Positions 45,478 to 57,100 of a stretch of DNA of 64,000 nucleotides are shown here, piece after piece. Under the pieces are notes generated by a model that did no database searches, was not told the DNA's origin, and worked only from the letters and a program-made list of their open reading frames with translations. The first letter of the stretch is position 1; each line of letters begins with the position of its first letter. This stretch comes from Pleodorina starrii (Eukaryota; Chlorophyta; Chlorophyceae; Chlamydomonadales; Volvocaceae), in contig BRXU01000031.1 in the NCBI GenBank assembly GCA_030267565.1, positions 372,001 to 436,000 on the forward strand. The letters run 5' to 3'. The position numbers and the translations under genes are program-made.

Positions 45478-48400
45478 ATGTCGGCACCACTTCTGATTAC
45501 ACCTCTCAAGGACATTTGTGTCAAGGTTGTGGCAGCGAACTTTGAGGCGTGCCCAACGTTTGGACCTTTGCCCGATAAATATGTCAAACGAATCATTGAT
45601 ATCTTGCCACTTGACCTGCCTCTGGAGCTCGTCGGCACGGTAAGGGGCGCGTACATGCACCACGGATGTCCCTACTTCATGCGGGCGTTCCTGGTGTTAC
45701 GGATCAGGTCCCTGCGCATGTTTGCAGCTTATTGCGGATGAGGATTACTGGAGACGAAGGTCGCAAGCCAGGTGGAAGAACTGCGAGGTAGGGTGGGGTT
45801 TCGCAGCGTTGCCTTTGTCGGACCTGCCCCTACATGTTTGGCACGGTTCCCATCTGATCTTTAAGAAAGCAATCGTACCAGCAGGCAGGGCAGTCCATGG
45901 TCGCTGCGGGAGGCCCGTCATACGGACGCCAGCCACGTGCTTTCCCGCGCAATGCAAGCCTGGCGGAGAGGCGCGCGGCCTTTACTTCCCGGAGTCCCCT
46001 GCAGCAACCATCGTAATCCCCCGCGCTCTCGGCACGCACACACATCCGACAGGCTTCCCGTCCCCGGGCCATCTGCACGTCCCTCCTCTCCCGTTGAACG
46101 CAACACAGGTGGCAGCACACGGTTACTCTTGGAAACAGCTTTTCTTCGAACGCAACATGCAAGAGTTCCTAGAACAGTAAGCAGGGAACGCTTCTCCCAA
46201 TGGGGTTCAATCGGCTGGAGGCGTGCTAGGCAGCGCGACACCCTCGGAAGCGGATGGCATGACGTTGGAGCCCTCTCCTAATCAAGCGGGACGGGCGAGT
46301 GAGGATCTCGGAGAGCAGCCCGGCGCTCTGGGAGCGTTGGAAAACGTTGTCCCTCGGAGGGCCTGGAGCCTATTGTCACAGCAACACCGACAAAGCGCCG
46401 ACCGCCCAGGAGCCTCTTTCTGGGGTCGCCTGGGCGATCACTGTGGGACGCCCTCGGTTGTCACAACGATTCTGGTCCCCCGCCAGCCTCCATGGCAGCC
46501 TTGCGACCGTCCCATCCCGTCCTTCCTGCTTGTGCGACCGATGCGGCGCTTCACGCACCGCTTACTGCCGCGCACTGCCGTCGTCGTCAGGCATAACGCC
46601 CGCGGCGCCCCTTGGCACGAGAGCGAACCCGCTCCCGGCGTCCACAATCCAATTGGCTCCCTCCCCAAGTCCCCATCCCTGCCTGCCTGTTGCAACCCGT
46701 GCTCTCCTTGACCCAGATTCGACCCGGCCATTACGGACCTAAGCAGCCTAAAGCGGCTGCTGACGTACTCGCGGCGGTTCGTACAAACTGTAAATATCCG
46801 GCAGCTGCCGTCGCACCTGGACCTGCAGATCCTGTTTGACTGCATGGTAAAGTGAGTACGGGACGGGACGGGAGGCTTGCCCATGTCAACCTTGCGTCGA
46901 GCATCAGGGGCAGGCCGCAGTTTCGAGGGAAGGGGTTTAGGATTTTCCTTAACCCACATCCCTCCCTCCAATTTGCTTGGCCCCATCTCCGCCCACAGCA
47001 CTCCCTCCTCCCTGGCCATCTCCTACAACCTGAAGGAGGTGGGCATGGACTACGACCGGTCGCTGTTCGGCATGAAGCTGTCCGACTGCCGCTCGCTGGC
47101 TAAGGCGCTGGAGCACTCGGAGACGCTCACATACCTGGACCTCTCCAACAACTCGCTAGACGACGACAAGGCGAGTAGGGCCGGGCTGCAGGCTGCAGGG
47201 CCCCGGAGGCGGGGGCGCTGCAGGGCGATTTTCCAAGCCGGGGGGAATGGGAGGTGTCTGGGCCTTAACTAGGGGGAAGCGTGCGTGGACGTGGAGGCGG
47301 CTAGTAGGCTGCCGGGAGGTGGGCGGCCGGGCTAACGTTACCAGCGCCTAGGGCGCTGGGATGGGGCTGGATCGCGTCTGTGGATTGTGCAGCGGGACTG
47401 GCAGGAGAGAGAGGGAGCCTTGGTCGCAGATTGCGGCACGGCGGATTGCGGCTTCGGAAGGCTTGCAGCATGGGCGGGTCAGCCTGGCGTCGCCTTGCGC
47501 CCGCCCCTTGCACGCACCTTCCTTCTCTGCCTTTCACTTGCCACTCGTTCCTGCCCCCACGGCCCACAGCAGCACACCAGCTTTGCGGGCAGGCCTACGC
47601 CGCTGGCGCGCGTCCTTTCCCACGATGCTCCTCAGCTGGCCTCTTTGGACCATCGTACATGATCCTTCCTTCCCTCCTTCCTTCCCTTCCCTCCCGATCC
47701 TTCCCTCACTTCCCGCCGCTCGCAGGTTCGCATGCTGGCGTCGGGTCTGGTGGAGAACCTGTCCATCACGCACCTCAACCTCTCCCACAATAAGATCGCC
47801 GACCGCGGCGTGCGCGCGCTCGCGAAGCTGTTGGACGGCCACAGCGTCATCAGTCTGCTGGAGCTGCACGACAACCAGGTACGGCTTTTTTGTAAAAGTA
47901 CGACAAGGTACGGCACGCAGCCTGACGCCCGAGCCTGAAGCTGCGGGCGGTTGGCGTTAGCTGCTTACGCAAAACCTTGAGCACCTTGAGCACACTCAGA
48001 AACGCCACGTACTGATACCCACACCGGTTATGCCGCGATACCCACAGATCCACACCGAGGGCGCCAAATCGCTGGCGCGCGCCTTCAAGAACAACCAGTG
48101 CTTACTGTCGGTCAACCTGCGCCTCAACCGCATGGGCGACGAGGGCTGCAAAGCGGTGGTAGAGTCGGTGCGCACCGCACCCACCCTGGAGCGACTCAAC
48201 ATTAGCGCCAACGCGGCGGGCCCCGGCACCGCGGCGGCGGTGGTGGCGCTGCTGCGGCTCAACAACACCGTCACGGAGCTCGATCTGTCGTGCAATCAGT
48301 ACGGCGAGGACGCGTGCGGCGCCGTGCGGCGGGCGCTGGAGCAGAACTCGTCCGTGCGGGTAAGGCGCGAGGGAAGGGAAGGAGATTGCGGGAGGTTACG

Positions 48401-48773
48401 GGAGGTTGCAGGAGGTTATTACGGGAGCGGGCAGCGGGGTAGGGATAGGGCGGGCGGCCCGAGGAATGGACAGGGGCGGACTGGGCGGCTGACGGCCGGC
48501 AGCTGACTGGGCTGTCACCGTTGAGTTGAACACCACTCCGCTGCTGCGCTCGCCCTCGCCGCCGCCTCTGCTGCCGCTGACGGCATCGCTGCTGTGGCTC
48601 CCCCGCCTCCTCTGCATCCCGCCTCCGCCTCCGCCGCTGTCTCGTGCGGCCCCTCATGGCAGTTAATGGACATGCGCATGACGGGCATCAACCCCGACGA
48701 CGAGCTGGCGATCACCGAGAACCTGCGCGCGCGGCAAGAGCGGCTGGACAAGGCCAGAGTGCTGGCCAAGTAG
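45478..48773 (+). CDS. DRC5: Dynein regulatory complex subunit 5 (TCTE1-like leucine-rich-repeat protein)
   Basis: Eight exons, 45478-45639, 45728-45787, 46109-46176, 46717-46851, 46999-47170, 47726-47878, 48048-48359 and 48663-48773, all in phase; 390 residues. The N-terminal ~140 residues (PLKDICVKVVAANFEACPTF, DEDYWRRRSQARW, SWKQLFFERN) match the TCTE1/DRC5 family start. Leucine-rich repeats follow at ~165-350 (LTYLDLSNNSLDD, ITHLNLSHNKIADRG, LLSVNLRLNRMGDEGC, VTELDLSCNQYGED). The charged tail is RARQERLDKARVLAK. In cilia this protein is part of the nexin-dynein regulatory complex that links outer doublets and tunes dynein, so the organism is, or was, flagellated. The intron after 47170 has a GC donor (AAG|GCGAGT). 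Flagellar expression is expected, not shown. Confidence 0.92.
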
Positions 48774-51498
48774 CCGCCGGGGTGTGAGACCGAGTACCGG
48801 TAGCCGCCGGCCCCGACCCCGCGATCTTGCCGCGCCTAAGCCCTGGCTGACGCGGCACGCCTGGCCCTCTGTTCGTGGTCGGCTTCCTGATGGAGAGCAC
48901 CGCCCTGACGGCTTGAGGCGATGGGTTTGCGGGGGACAGGGCGGGCCTTTGGGGGGATGGATGCGGCAGCGGCTGAGGGCTGGTGAGGGGCAGGGCGGAT
49001 TAGCAGGGGGACGGCCGGTCGGGAGCAGGGGAACCCAGACTGGAGTGTGGCGGTCGGATTGGTTGGCGATGGCATCCGCTGGCGGGACCCGTGCGATTCC
49101 GCAGTGCCAAGAACGCGTCGATACCCGATACGAGCGACAGTCCCTTTCCTCAGCGCCTTGGGGTGGCACTTGAGCACAACCGGCGCGCCCCGGTCAAGAC
49201 TTGGATGATGCCGGGAGGCTACATTTCCCTGCCACCACCGTCGCCCATCATCAGGCGCTGCGTGAGGCTGACCGACAGCGCACCCATCGGGGCTCGTTTG
49301 CAACTTTGCATGTGCATAACAGTAGCCTGCATCATGTTCGAGAGTACAGCACCCGGCCCGCGCGAGCATGGGACACACGCACCGGCAGGCATGTGAAGGC
49401 GCACGCGCACTTGCGCCCTTCGAGGCTCGCCGCAGCCATAAGAACCCGCCATTTCTTGAGGGCGACTCGTCCGGACGGGTGACTCGTCAAGTTGCGAGCA
49501 GGAGTCATCCGTGCCGGCCGCGCGCCTGCGGGGGACTGCATGCGGGCGGCTGAAGGCCGACCTCGGTTGGCGGTGGCCAGATGGTGCTGGCGGTAGACTG
49601 GAAGTGGCAGGTCGTCCTTCCTCTCCCCTACGCCGAGGCTGCACGGGGCGCTGATGCGCGGTCGTGCGCGCGGTGAGGCTCCCACATCTGCCACGGGCCC
49701 GCGTCTTTGGACACACGGCGAGCGGGTTAAGGGACGGGTCGATCGTGTGGATAGCACTTCGTGTGCCGGTGTCGAGAGCCTCTGCTGCGACATGCGGAGG
49801 GAAGGGCTGAGCCGCCAAGGCGGGGGCAGCGACGGGGGACGGTGGAATCGCCTTTCTCCTGTATATACGGTACCGTAGTGGCTGCCACTTCCAGTCTACT
49901 GCCATGTGCTGATACAGGGGTCTTCGTCTTGCCGCCCATGACGATTGGCCCAGTACGAGAGATGTCTCGTTCGTAAGAGGATGAGAGGTGCGCCCACCCC
50001 CACCCCAGCCAGTGCCATGCACGGTAGGTCCCAGGGGCGGGCAGCCGCTCTCGCACACCCGACATCTACCAAGTCCCTAAGGCGCCAGCGCCACAGCTGC
50101 CCAAACCTATCCAGCAAGGATGTCAGGGCCGACCCAACGCCCAAAACCTACACGCTGCACCCCTACGCCCCCCGTTAAGGAGCGGCACTTTGGGTCATGG
50201 CAGCTTCGGGAGCGCGGGCGCAGCTATCATACGGTTTGGACGGCATTCCTGACGCACACTTAGTTGAATTCCAACGAACAACAGAACAACGAAACAGCAA
50301 ACGTGGTCCCGAGGCGGGTCGCCCGCCGCATCACTCTCTTCATTCAGCGCACCCGCGTCACGGTGAAAGTCGAGCGCTCCATCCGCCCTCGTCGCGAAGT
50401 CGAGGTCAACCAACAAATTGCGCACATGCGAACCAACACAACGACAAACAGCATCACCCAGAAATCTCAATTGGCGACGCAAGCACCACCATGCGACCAC
50501 ACAACCGCACGCGCTCAATTGAAGCGCACACCGCACACGACAGGCGGAGAAGAGCAGGCCCCACCGGGGCCACCAGCCCTTGCGGTATGGTAATGAAATA
50601 CGCCTGCAGACTTTTGACTGGCATCTCTTCAAGGCAACCTGCGGCCCCTGCTGCCGAGGGCCCTGCCGCTCGTAAACTGAGAGGGACAATGCCGACACAC
50701 CGCCCGCCAAGAGCCGGCCCGCGCCCGGGAGCTCCGCTCCTCCACACAGTCAGCCGCGCACGGGTGGCTCTGCAGGCCCCATCCTGCCAAACCCATCCCC
50801 TGCCGAAACCGGATGAACTAATTGCACTCTGCGAAGCCCTGACATCACGACAGGGCTAAAATGCACATCACCTCCTCTGTACTACAGCACGCGCTCACCG
50901 CCAAACGGAATAGCGGGATGTCGTTTGTGGGCCGCCGATGGGTACAGCCCAACCGAGGGCCGCATACGCGTGCATTTTGTACTGTTCTTCTTGACAAATG
51001 AATGACAAATAATGTACAGCAGGGCACGGCAAAACCGTGGGCCCCGACCTGCAACCGCTGCGGAGGCGTCGTCCCCGTCCCCCCAGCGAGCTGCCTGCCC
51101 GCAGTACCTCCTCTCTCGCGCTCCCTCGCGCCATCCCGACTCACCTCTCCGCCCGGAAAGCACCCTCCCGCGCGCCAACGTTTCTGCCCTGCAAGCGCAC
51201 GATTGACTCGCACAACAATACCCGTCCCAGGTGCGCGCCCATGCGTCCCCGTGTTCACTCCGTACCAGGAGTAAGGCGAGCCCCGGCCGGACGTAACCCA
51301 GGGAACCGCAAGGAGAGAGAACGCGAGACAACGCGGGGCAGCTTGATGAGGTTTCGGCGCATCTAGCGCGGCGGCTCCCGCCATTGGCCCCGCCTCCGTC
51401 TTCGCCGCCGCGGCTGCGAGGTTTCAGCCACGGGCACCGCCTCCGCCTCCGCCGCGGCTACGAGGTTTAACCGATATCGCGCAGTTCAGTGCCGGCCC
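48774..51498. other. Intergenic interval between convergent genes
   Basis: 2.7 kb between the DRC5 and mTERF stops. It holds a long-arm inverted repeat (49587-49904), the palindrome GGTACC near 49870, and two copies of GCCGCGGCT(G/A)CGAGGTTT at about 51410 and 51455. Many open frames exist, but none has recognised motifs or believable splicing. Confidence 0.5.
49587..49904. repeat. Inverted repeat with 23-bp arms (MITE-like foldback candidate)
   Basis: Left arm TGGCGGTAGACTGGAAGTGG then CAG, ending at 49610. Right arm 49882-49904 is its reverse complement with one mismatch. The ~270 bases between them contain no gene. A clear target-site duplication was not found outside the arms. Confidence 0.65.
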
Positions 51499-53810
51499 TC
51501 AGAAGCCAGCCTCCTCGTCGGATGTGTCCGCAACGAAATTGTTCCTGGCGCGCTTGTAGTAGCGGTGCAGGAAGCCGATGCCCTGTCCGGAAGGCAACGG
51601 CGTGTCGGTGTGTGGTCATTGCGCGGCGCGCCGGGAGACCACGACCTTCGGCCGGCCGTCCACTTCCGCCGCGCGCCCCGGAAACGGGCGTCGTGCGCTT
51701 TGGGTTACTTATTTTGTGTGTGCTGTCCTCGCTGCAATGCGGCTTGCTTCTTGCAGCGAACGCAGGTCCCGGCCCCAAAAGAATCCAAAGAGCTTCCTGG
51801 GTCAAATCAGAAACGGTCTTCCGCTCCCGTGCAACCATTTCGCGCCACGCTGCCGCGCCCTACCACAGCATTCATCCCGCGGTGCAACACAACCGCCCCC
51901 TTCACAAACCGCCCCACATTTCCACGCTCCCGGCCCCTTCCCTTTCGCTCACCTGATCGGCTAGCACGAACATGTTTTGAATCTCAATAGGCAGCTCGTC
52001 AATCATGCGGGCGTGCTGTGGGCGAGCAGGGCAGCGAGGAAAGAGGCCGGGACGTTTCCTTCAAGAGGTGCCGCGTGTGGCACGAGCCATGGGGGCAATC
52101 TGCCAGTCGTGAGCTCAGCTTACGGCGGCCGGAACCTCCATTTATACAATTCTCAAGCACTACGGCGGTTCGCCACGCCAGCGTTAACAGAGACCGCCTG
52201 AGTCGTGCCCCTTGCGTGTGCCCGCACATCTATACTGCTGGACGCACTTTTAAACAAAAAAATGGGCAACCCTGTAGCCAGGCACGGTATACTATTGTTA
52301 CAGTGGTCAAGTAAGGCATCAGAGATTAGAAAAGACAGACAAACGGCAAAATATGGGGGAGTTGCGGGAATCGAACCCACGACCTCTCGCACCCGAAGCG
52401 AGAATCATACCACTAGACCAAACTCCCGCAGATGACATATAGCCGTAAGCCACATATTCATCGTCTTCACAAAGGTAGAACGGCGTGCAGGCGTACGGTT
52501 GCTATGCGTACCTGCCGATGGGTCGCACGCAACCTTCCAAGCTCAATACCCGCACAATTGACAGCCTCTACCCCAGGCCCTACCCCTCCGCATCCCTTGT
52601 CTGCCCGCCCTGAACGGACCCGTCTCCCATGTCCCATGTCCCGCACTCGTCACCCTCCCTCCCTCCCTCCCTCACCTTGTAGTAATCCATCCTGAAGAGC
52701 AGGTCGGGATACTCCCCCACCACCCCCGCCACCACTTTGCGGTCCCGGGAGGGGTGCAGCTTGGTGAGCAGCTCCAACACCCGCTCCTTGCGCTCCGGCA
52801 GGTCAGGGCACACCAGCAGCCGCGGCTGGCGCTGAATCAGATCCGTCACCTGGCGCCCGGGGAAGGCCTCAACAAGCACCACCTGAAGGGCGCGGTGACA
52901 GGCGGACAGGGTGGCACGGCGGTCGGAGAGAGACACACAGACGGATAGACAGCCGTTACGGGTCGAGGGAGGGTTGGGACGGAGCTGCACTGTGTCAGCT
53001 CGCTGAGACCCGAGCTACCGGTATTGTGTTGAGACTGCTGTCGGCCCAGCGCCGGGACGCGCCCCGTGTGGTGTGGTGGATGGAGGTGCTGGACCGGCCG
53101 GCATTTCCAAGGTCAACCATGGCGATGGTAAGGCGATCCACTTCTGGGCCAAGGAAGGGGGCTTTCTCAGTCAACCGCCAAGCCTTCCGCCGGGGACTGT
53201 CGCTGATGTCCCGCCCGCGCGTCTCCGCGGTCCGTCCACTATTTTCGGCCCAGGCCTACTAACAGGGCCAGCACCGACATAGTCCCACCATGTTGCGAAT
53301 CGCCAGCCCCGAGTCCACGTCGAGCACCTCCAGCTCACGTTCGACCATGGCTGGGACGTCCGCATCCGGGAGGATGCGGTTCAGCCGCTGCACCTTTGCT
53401 GAGACCTGCTCTACGTTGTACCGCCGACCACTCTCCTCCAAGCGGCGGACAAGCTGCTCCGCTGCACCGCTGGATAGCCCTTGTTCGCACCAAAAAGAAA
53501 CCATCGCCCGCCGTGGCGCAGGCTCCGGTGGCGCAGCGGTGGCGGTAAGGTCCAGGTCCGCCAGGAACGCCTGCTCCAGCTCATGCTGGGTTTGTAGGTG
53601 AGCCATGGTGCGCGCCTGTTCAAACATGCTCGCGGCCTCCGCCAGCGCTTTTTGCTCCGAGGGTTCTTCCTCTTGCCGCCGTGGGCTGGCCCGACACAGT
53701 ACAAGAGAAGGCGGTACACGATGTCTCGCCGGTAAGACTGCGAAGGGCGCGCCAACGGTGCATACTCCCGTGGCTTTCCGGGCCAGAGCGCAAGGTCTGG
53801 GAGTAAACAT
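51499..53810 (-). CDS. mTERF-family organellar nucleic-acid-binding protein
   Basis: Four exons, 53810-53289, 52882-52676, 52015-51953 and 51582-51499, joined in phase 0; 291 residues. The N-terminal ~45 residues are basic and poor in acids (MFTPRPCALARKATG...RHRVPPSL), like a transit peptide. Helical mTERF-type repeats follow: LEVLDVDSGLAIRNMVVLVE, FPGRQVTDLIQRQPRLLV, VVAGVVGEYPDLLFRMDYYK. The tail ADTSDEEAGF is acidic. mTERF proteins stack such repeats into a solenoid that binds DNA or RNA in mitochondria or chloroplasts and affects transcription termination or splicing. The protein is short for the family and has few repeats. A longer frame upstream of 53810 lacks an ATG, so I chose this start. 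Intron 2 hosts a tRNA gene. Confidence 0.88.
52356..52427 (-). tRNA. tRNA-Pro (anticodon CGG)
   Basis: 72 bases, no intron. The acceptor stem GGGAGTT pairs with AACTCCC. The anticodon arm CTCGC-TTCGGGT-GCGAG shows anticodon CGG, and the T arm is CGTGG-GTTCGATT-CCCG. It reads on the same strand as the mTERF-family gene and lies wholly inside that gene's second intron (52016-52675). CCA is not encoded, as usual for nuclear tRNA genes. Nuclear rather than organellar origin fits the GC-rich surroundings. Confidence 0.97.
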
Positions 53811-54130
53811 ACCGTCACTTGAATGAATAATCAAATCGAATTGATGTTATAAACTGAGCCAGTGCACCACTATGTTCCGAGGGTGCACTTTCCTATGACA
53901 AAGCTGCGATATATATGTACGGGGTGGACAACGTTACGAGAGAACGAGACAGAGGAGAGGCAACCACCACCGCTTCGTACAACCATGCGTCTCAGAAGCT
54001 AAAAAATAACAAACTGAAACCTGACGAGCAAAAGACTAACGCGTAGAGCCACCATGCCGGAGACGTTTGGAGTTCTAAAATGACTGCTTGAGCGGAAGCC
54101 CCTTATTCATACTCCACACTGACAGATTAA
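53811..54130. promoter_or_regulatory. Shared upstream interval of mTERF (-) and myristoylated-protein (+) genes
   Basis: 320 bases between divergent starts, clearly A/T-richer than the genes, with a GATATATATG element near 53907. A bidirectional promoter is inferred. Confidence 0.5.
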
Positions 54131-57100
54131 ATGGGTGCTGGGGCCTCGGCTCAGTCTGTATTTCGTCCCCCGGACGGGACAATCGACCCAGAAGCCGAGT
54201 GGCGTTCAGAGAATGTGCGGGAGCTCGACCGATTGGGAGGTGCGTGCGGTGGTGGTAAATAATTCAATTTTGAGGGGTTGCGAGTTGTTTAGGCTCCCGG
54301 CTAATTTTCCCTCGACGGTCGTTGTTGCTAACCCCGGCAGGGAACCAACGGCCTGCTCTCAGGCGTGGACAAAGCACACAATACCGATTGGAATGGCTTA
54401 AGGTTGGTGATTTCTTAGGTGACCTTCCGCCGGTTCACAGTTACCCTGCCGCGTGGGCTGTCACAAGAAACAGTTTGCTGCCGGGCTGCCGTGCAGGACG
54501 CTTTGCATGAACAGGGCGACCGTCTTGAGGAGGCGCTCGCCAAGGATCCCCTCGCCGGCAGGTATGGGCCGGCATGGTCGTCGGCGCCGGAGCGCGACAT
54601 GTCCATGGGCCAAACCGCAAATTTGAATGACGCACCGCTGCACGCTGCCGCAGGCATGAAATCATGCGTCAAGAAGCCATGAAACTCGCGCGCGGCATGA
54701 CGTCTAACCTGCATCGGTTCACCGTCCGCGAGTGGCAGACGCTGAAACACACGGAACTCAGGTAACCGCCCCGGGGGCATCCCCCGCGCCCGGTCGATGT
54801 CCCGGGTTCCCTGTATTTGCTTGTGCTAGCGCCGTGGGCTACCCCCCGGGCCGTGCGACCACCGTGATGGCTTCCCAGCCCTGAAGTTCGTAAGACGACG
54901 CGCCACCACACCCCGTGGACGCGGCTGGCGACCATCCCTAATCCAATCCGCCTAAACGTGGAAGGCACCATAGGGTCCCATTTAGGTTCCAAAAAGCATA
55001 ATCGGAAGGGGCTCATCGCGTGGCGTGACGCACGGGATGGCAGTGCCTGGAAACCCAAACACGCCATGGGGATTTTTAACAGGGTGGGAGGCGGCGTTTG
55101 GAGGGCCGGGACGTCCTCCTCAGGGCTCGTCTCGCTGCGCCCGCCTTATGGTCCTTCCGTTGGCGCGCACTGCAAACACCAGCTATGGTGCAGGGGTACG
55201 ATAACCAACCCCGGACTAAACCCAATTCCCAGTCCCGCGCCTGCACCTGCGGCGGCGCCCCGCCGCAGCCCTCCATCCCCGCTGTCCACCCCCACGCGCC
55301 CCGCCTCACCTTTGCCTCGTCCCATCCTGACCCATATCGCAACCCACATCCCCCCATCGAACCCCACCACCCGCACCTCTTTCAGGGCCCAGCAAGCGCG
55401 CGAGGATGTGGATCGGAAGCAGCGCATCAGTGAGCGCGAAAAGTCGGTCGGCCTTCCGGAAAACGGGTCCGGCAGCCTCCGCCCCGCCTGGAACTCCCTG
55501 CACTGGGCCCAGAGCGAAAACTCGCGCAGACTCACGCCGCCGCCGGTCCTGGCGCCGCTGATGCAGCTGACGTCTCTGTCGTCACCCACGGCTCAGTCCA
55601 ACGGCCCGTCGTCGTCGGCAGCGACGGCGGCAACGGAGTGGACCCGTCCGTTGACGTCGCCGCCGCCGCAGCCGGCGACGGCGGCGGAGGTGTCGGCGGC
55701 GGCGGCCTCTTCGGCAACAGGGCCTTTTGCCTCGGTGGTGACTTTCGCGCCAGACCCGTAAGTCCGCGCCGCGCGAATTGTCGGACGTGTACGGTTGCCC
55801 GGGGTTGGGCTCCTGGGGACAGCGGTGGGACGAGGGGCGGGGGCACGGAGGGGCTTTCGGGGTCGCGGGCAGTTGGCAGTACAACGGCTTCACCGGGCCG
55901 GACACGCAGAATGGCGGCGCACGGGGGATGTTCGCATGTCCTCGTGTCGTGGGCCCTAAAAACACCGTCCGCCCGCCCGCATTTGGACGTCCTGTCTTTC
56001 GGGACGAAATACCGACAGCCCCTGTAACGTTCAACCGCCAACTAACAACTGCAGGGCGCAGGAGCGGTCTCCTTTCTCGAGAAAGGAGGCGCGGGATCGG
56101 GAGCGGGTGGAGGAGCGGCCGCAACCCCCCGCACGTCCCATTGCGACGACTCGGATATCCGGTGGGGCCTGGGGTCGGGCCCGGGGGCGTGGCGTGGCGG
56201 GGGCCTGGGAGGTGGGAGGGTGGAGTGGGGCCGACGCGCTGATTGTCGCGGATGGCAAGTGGGGGAGAGGGAGAGAGAGTCGACGAGGCATAAAGTGCTG
56301 GCGTCCGAAAGCTGCGGGGTTTGGGTTGTGTGCCCCTTTGGGTTGTGTGCCGCCCGTTCCGTGCTGGGAGGCGCCCGGTATGATTCACGAGCACAGCCGC
56401 GGGCGCGCTCACCCAATCCGGCCCGGACCCTGACCCCGCACCGCCCTGACCTCCTCCTCCGCCTCCCGTCGCTGAGCCCATCCCCACTCCCATCCCTTCA
56501 ACCCCAAGCCCCTCCCCAAACCCCGCAACCCCCCCTGCCTGTCTGCCTGTCCGCCTGCCCACTTGCCCGCCCGCCCGCCCGCAGAGCCGCCGGCGGATTG
56601 GCGGCTGCGCATCCTGCGCGCCAAGCGCAAGGCCATGATGATCATCTCCGTGGTGCTGGCCTTCCGCGGCCGCAAGTACCGCACACGCGGCCTGCAGCGA
56701 GTGGACTCGATGGGCTTCCTGATCGCCATGCACCTGGGACCCGACCTGCCGCGATTTGCGGAGGAGCAGGCGCAGTACCGCACCACGCGCGCCACCGCCG
56801 CGGACCTGCAGGCGCGTGGAGAGGGGGGTTATCCACGTATAGGCCGGGGCCCGTGGGTGGGATGGGGCTGGGGAGAGGGGCTGGCGGGGCAGGGTGGGGA
56901 AGAGGAGGAAGAGGGCCAGAGAAGAACGGTTCGAATGCGCAAAAGTGAAGTGTCTGGACATACGCAGGTGGACATTACCCTAATGTATCCCACCGTCCGT
57001 CCTTGCAACCCCACGCATCCGTCCTTGCACCCGCCACCCATCCTTCCCTTCGCAGGAGCTGGCAATGCAGGTTTGGCGCGAGCGCACCTTCCAAGTGCCG

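Noticed and set aside
49219..51366. Overlapping frames of 150-280 codons on both strands
   Set aside because: Arg/Pro-rich frames typical of GC-rich non-coding DNA, with no family motifs and no phase-consistent splicing.
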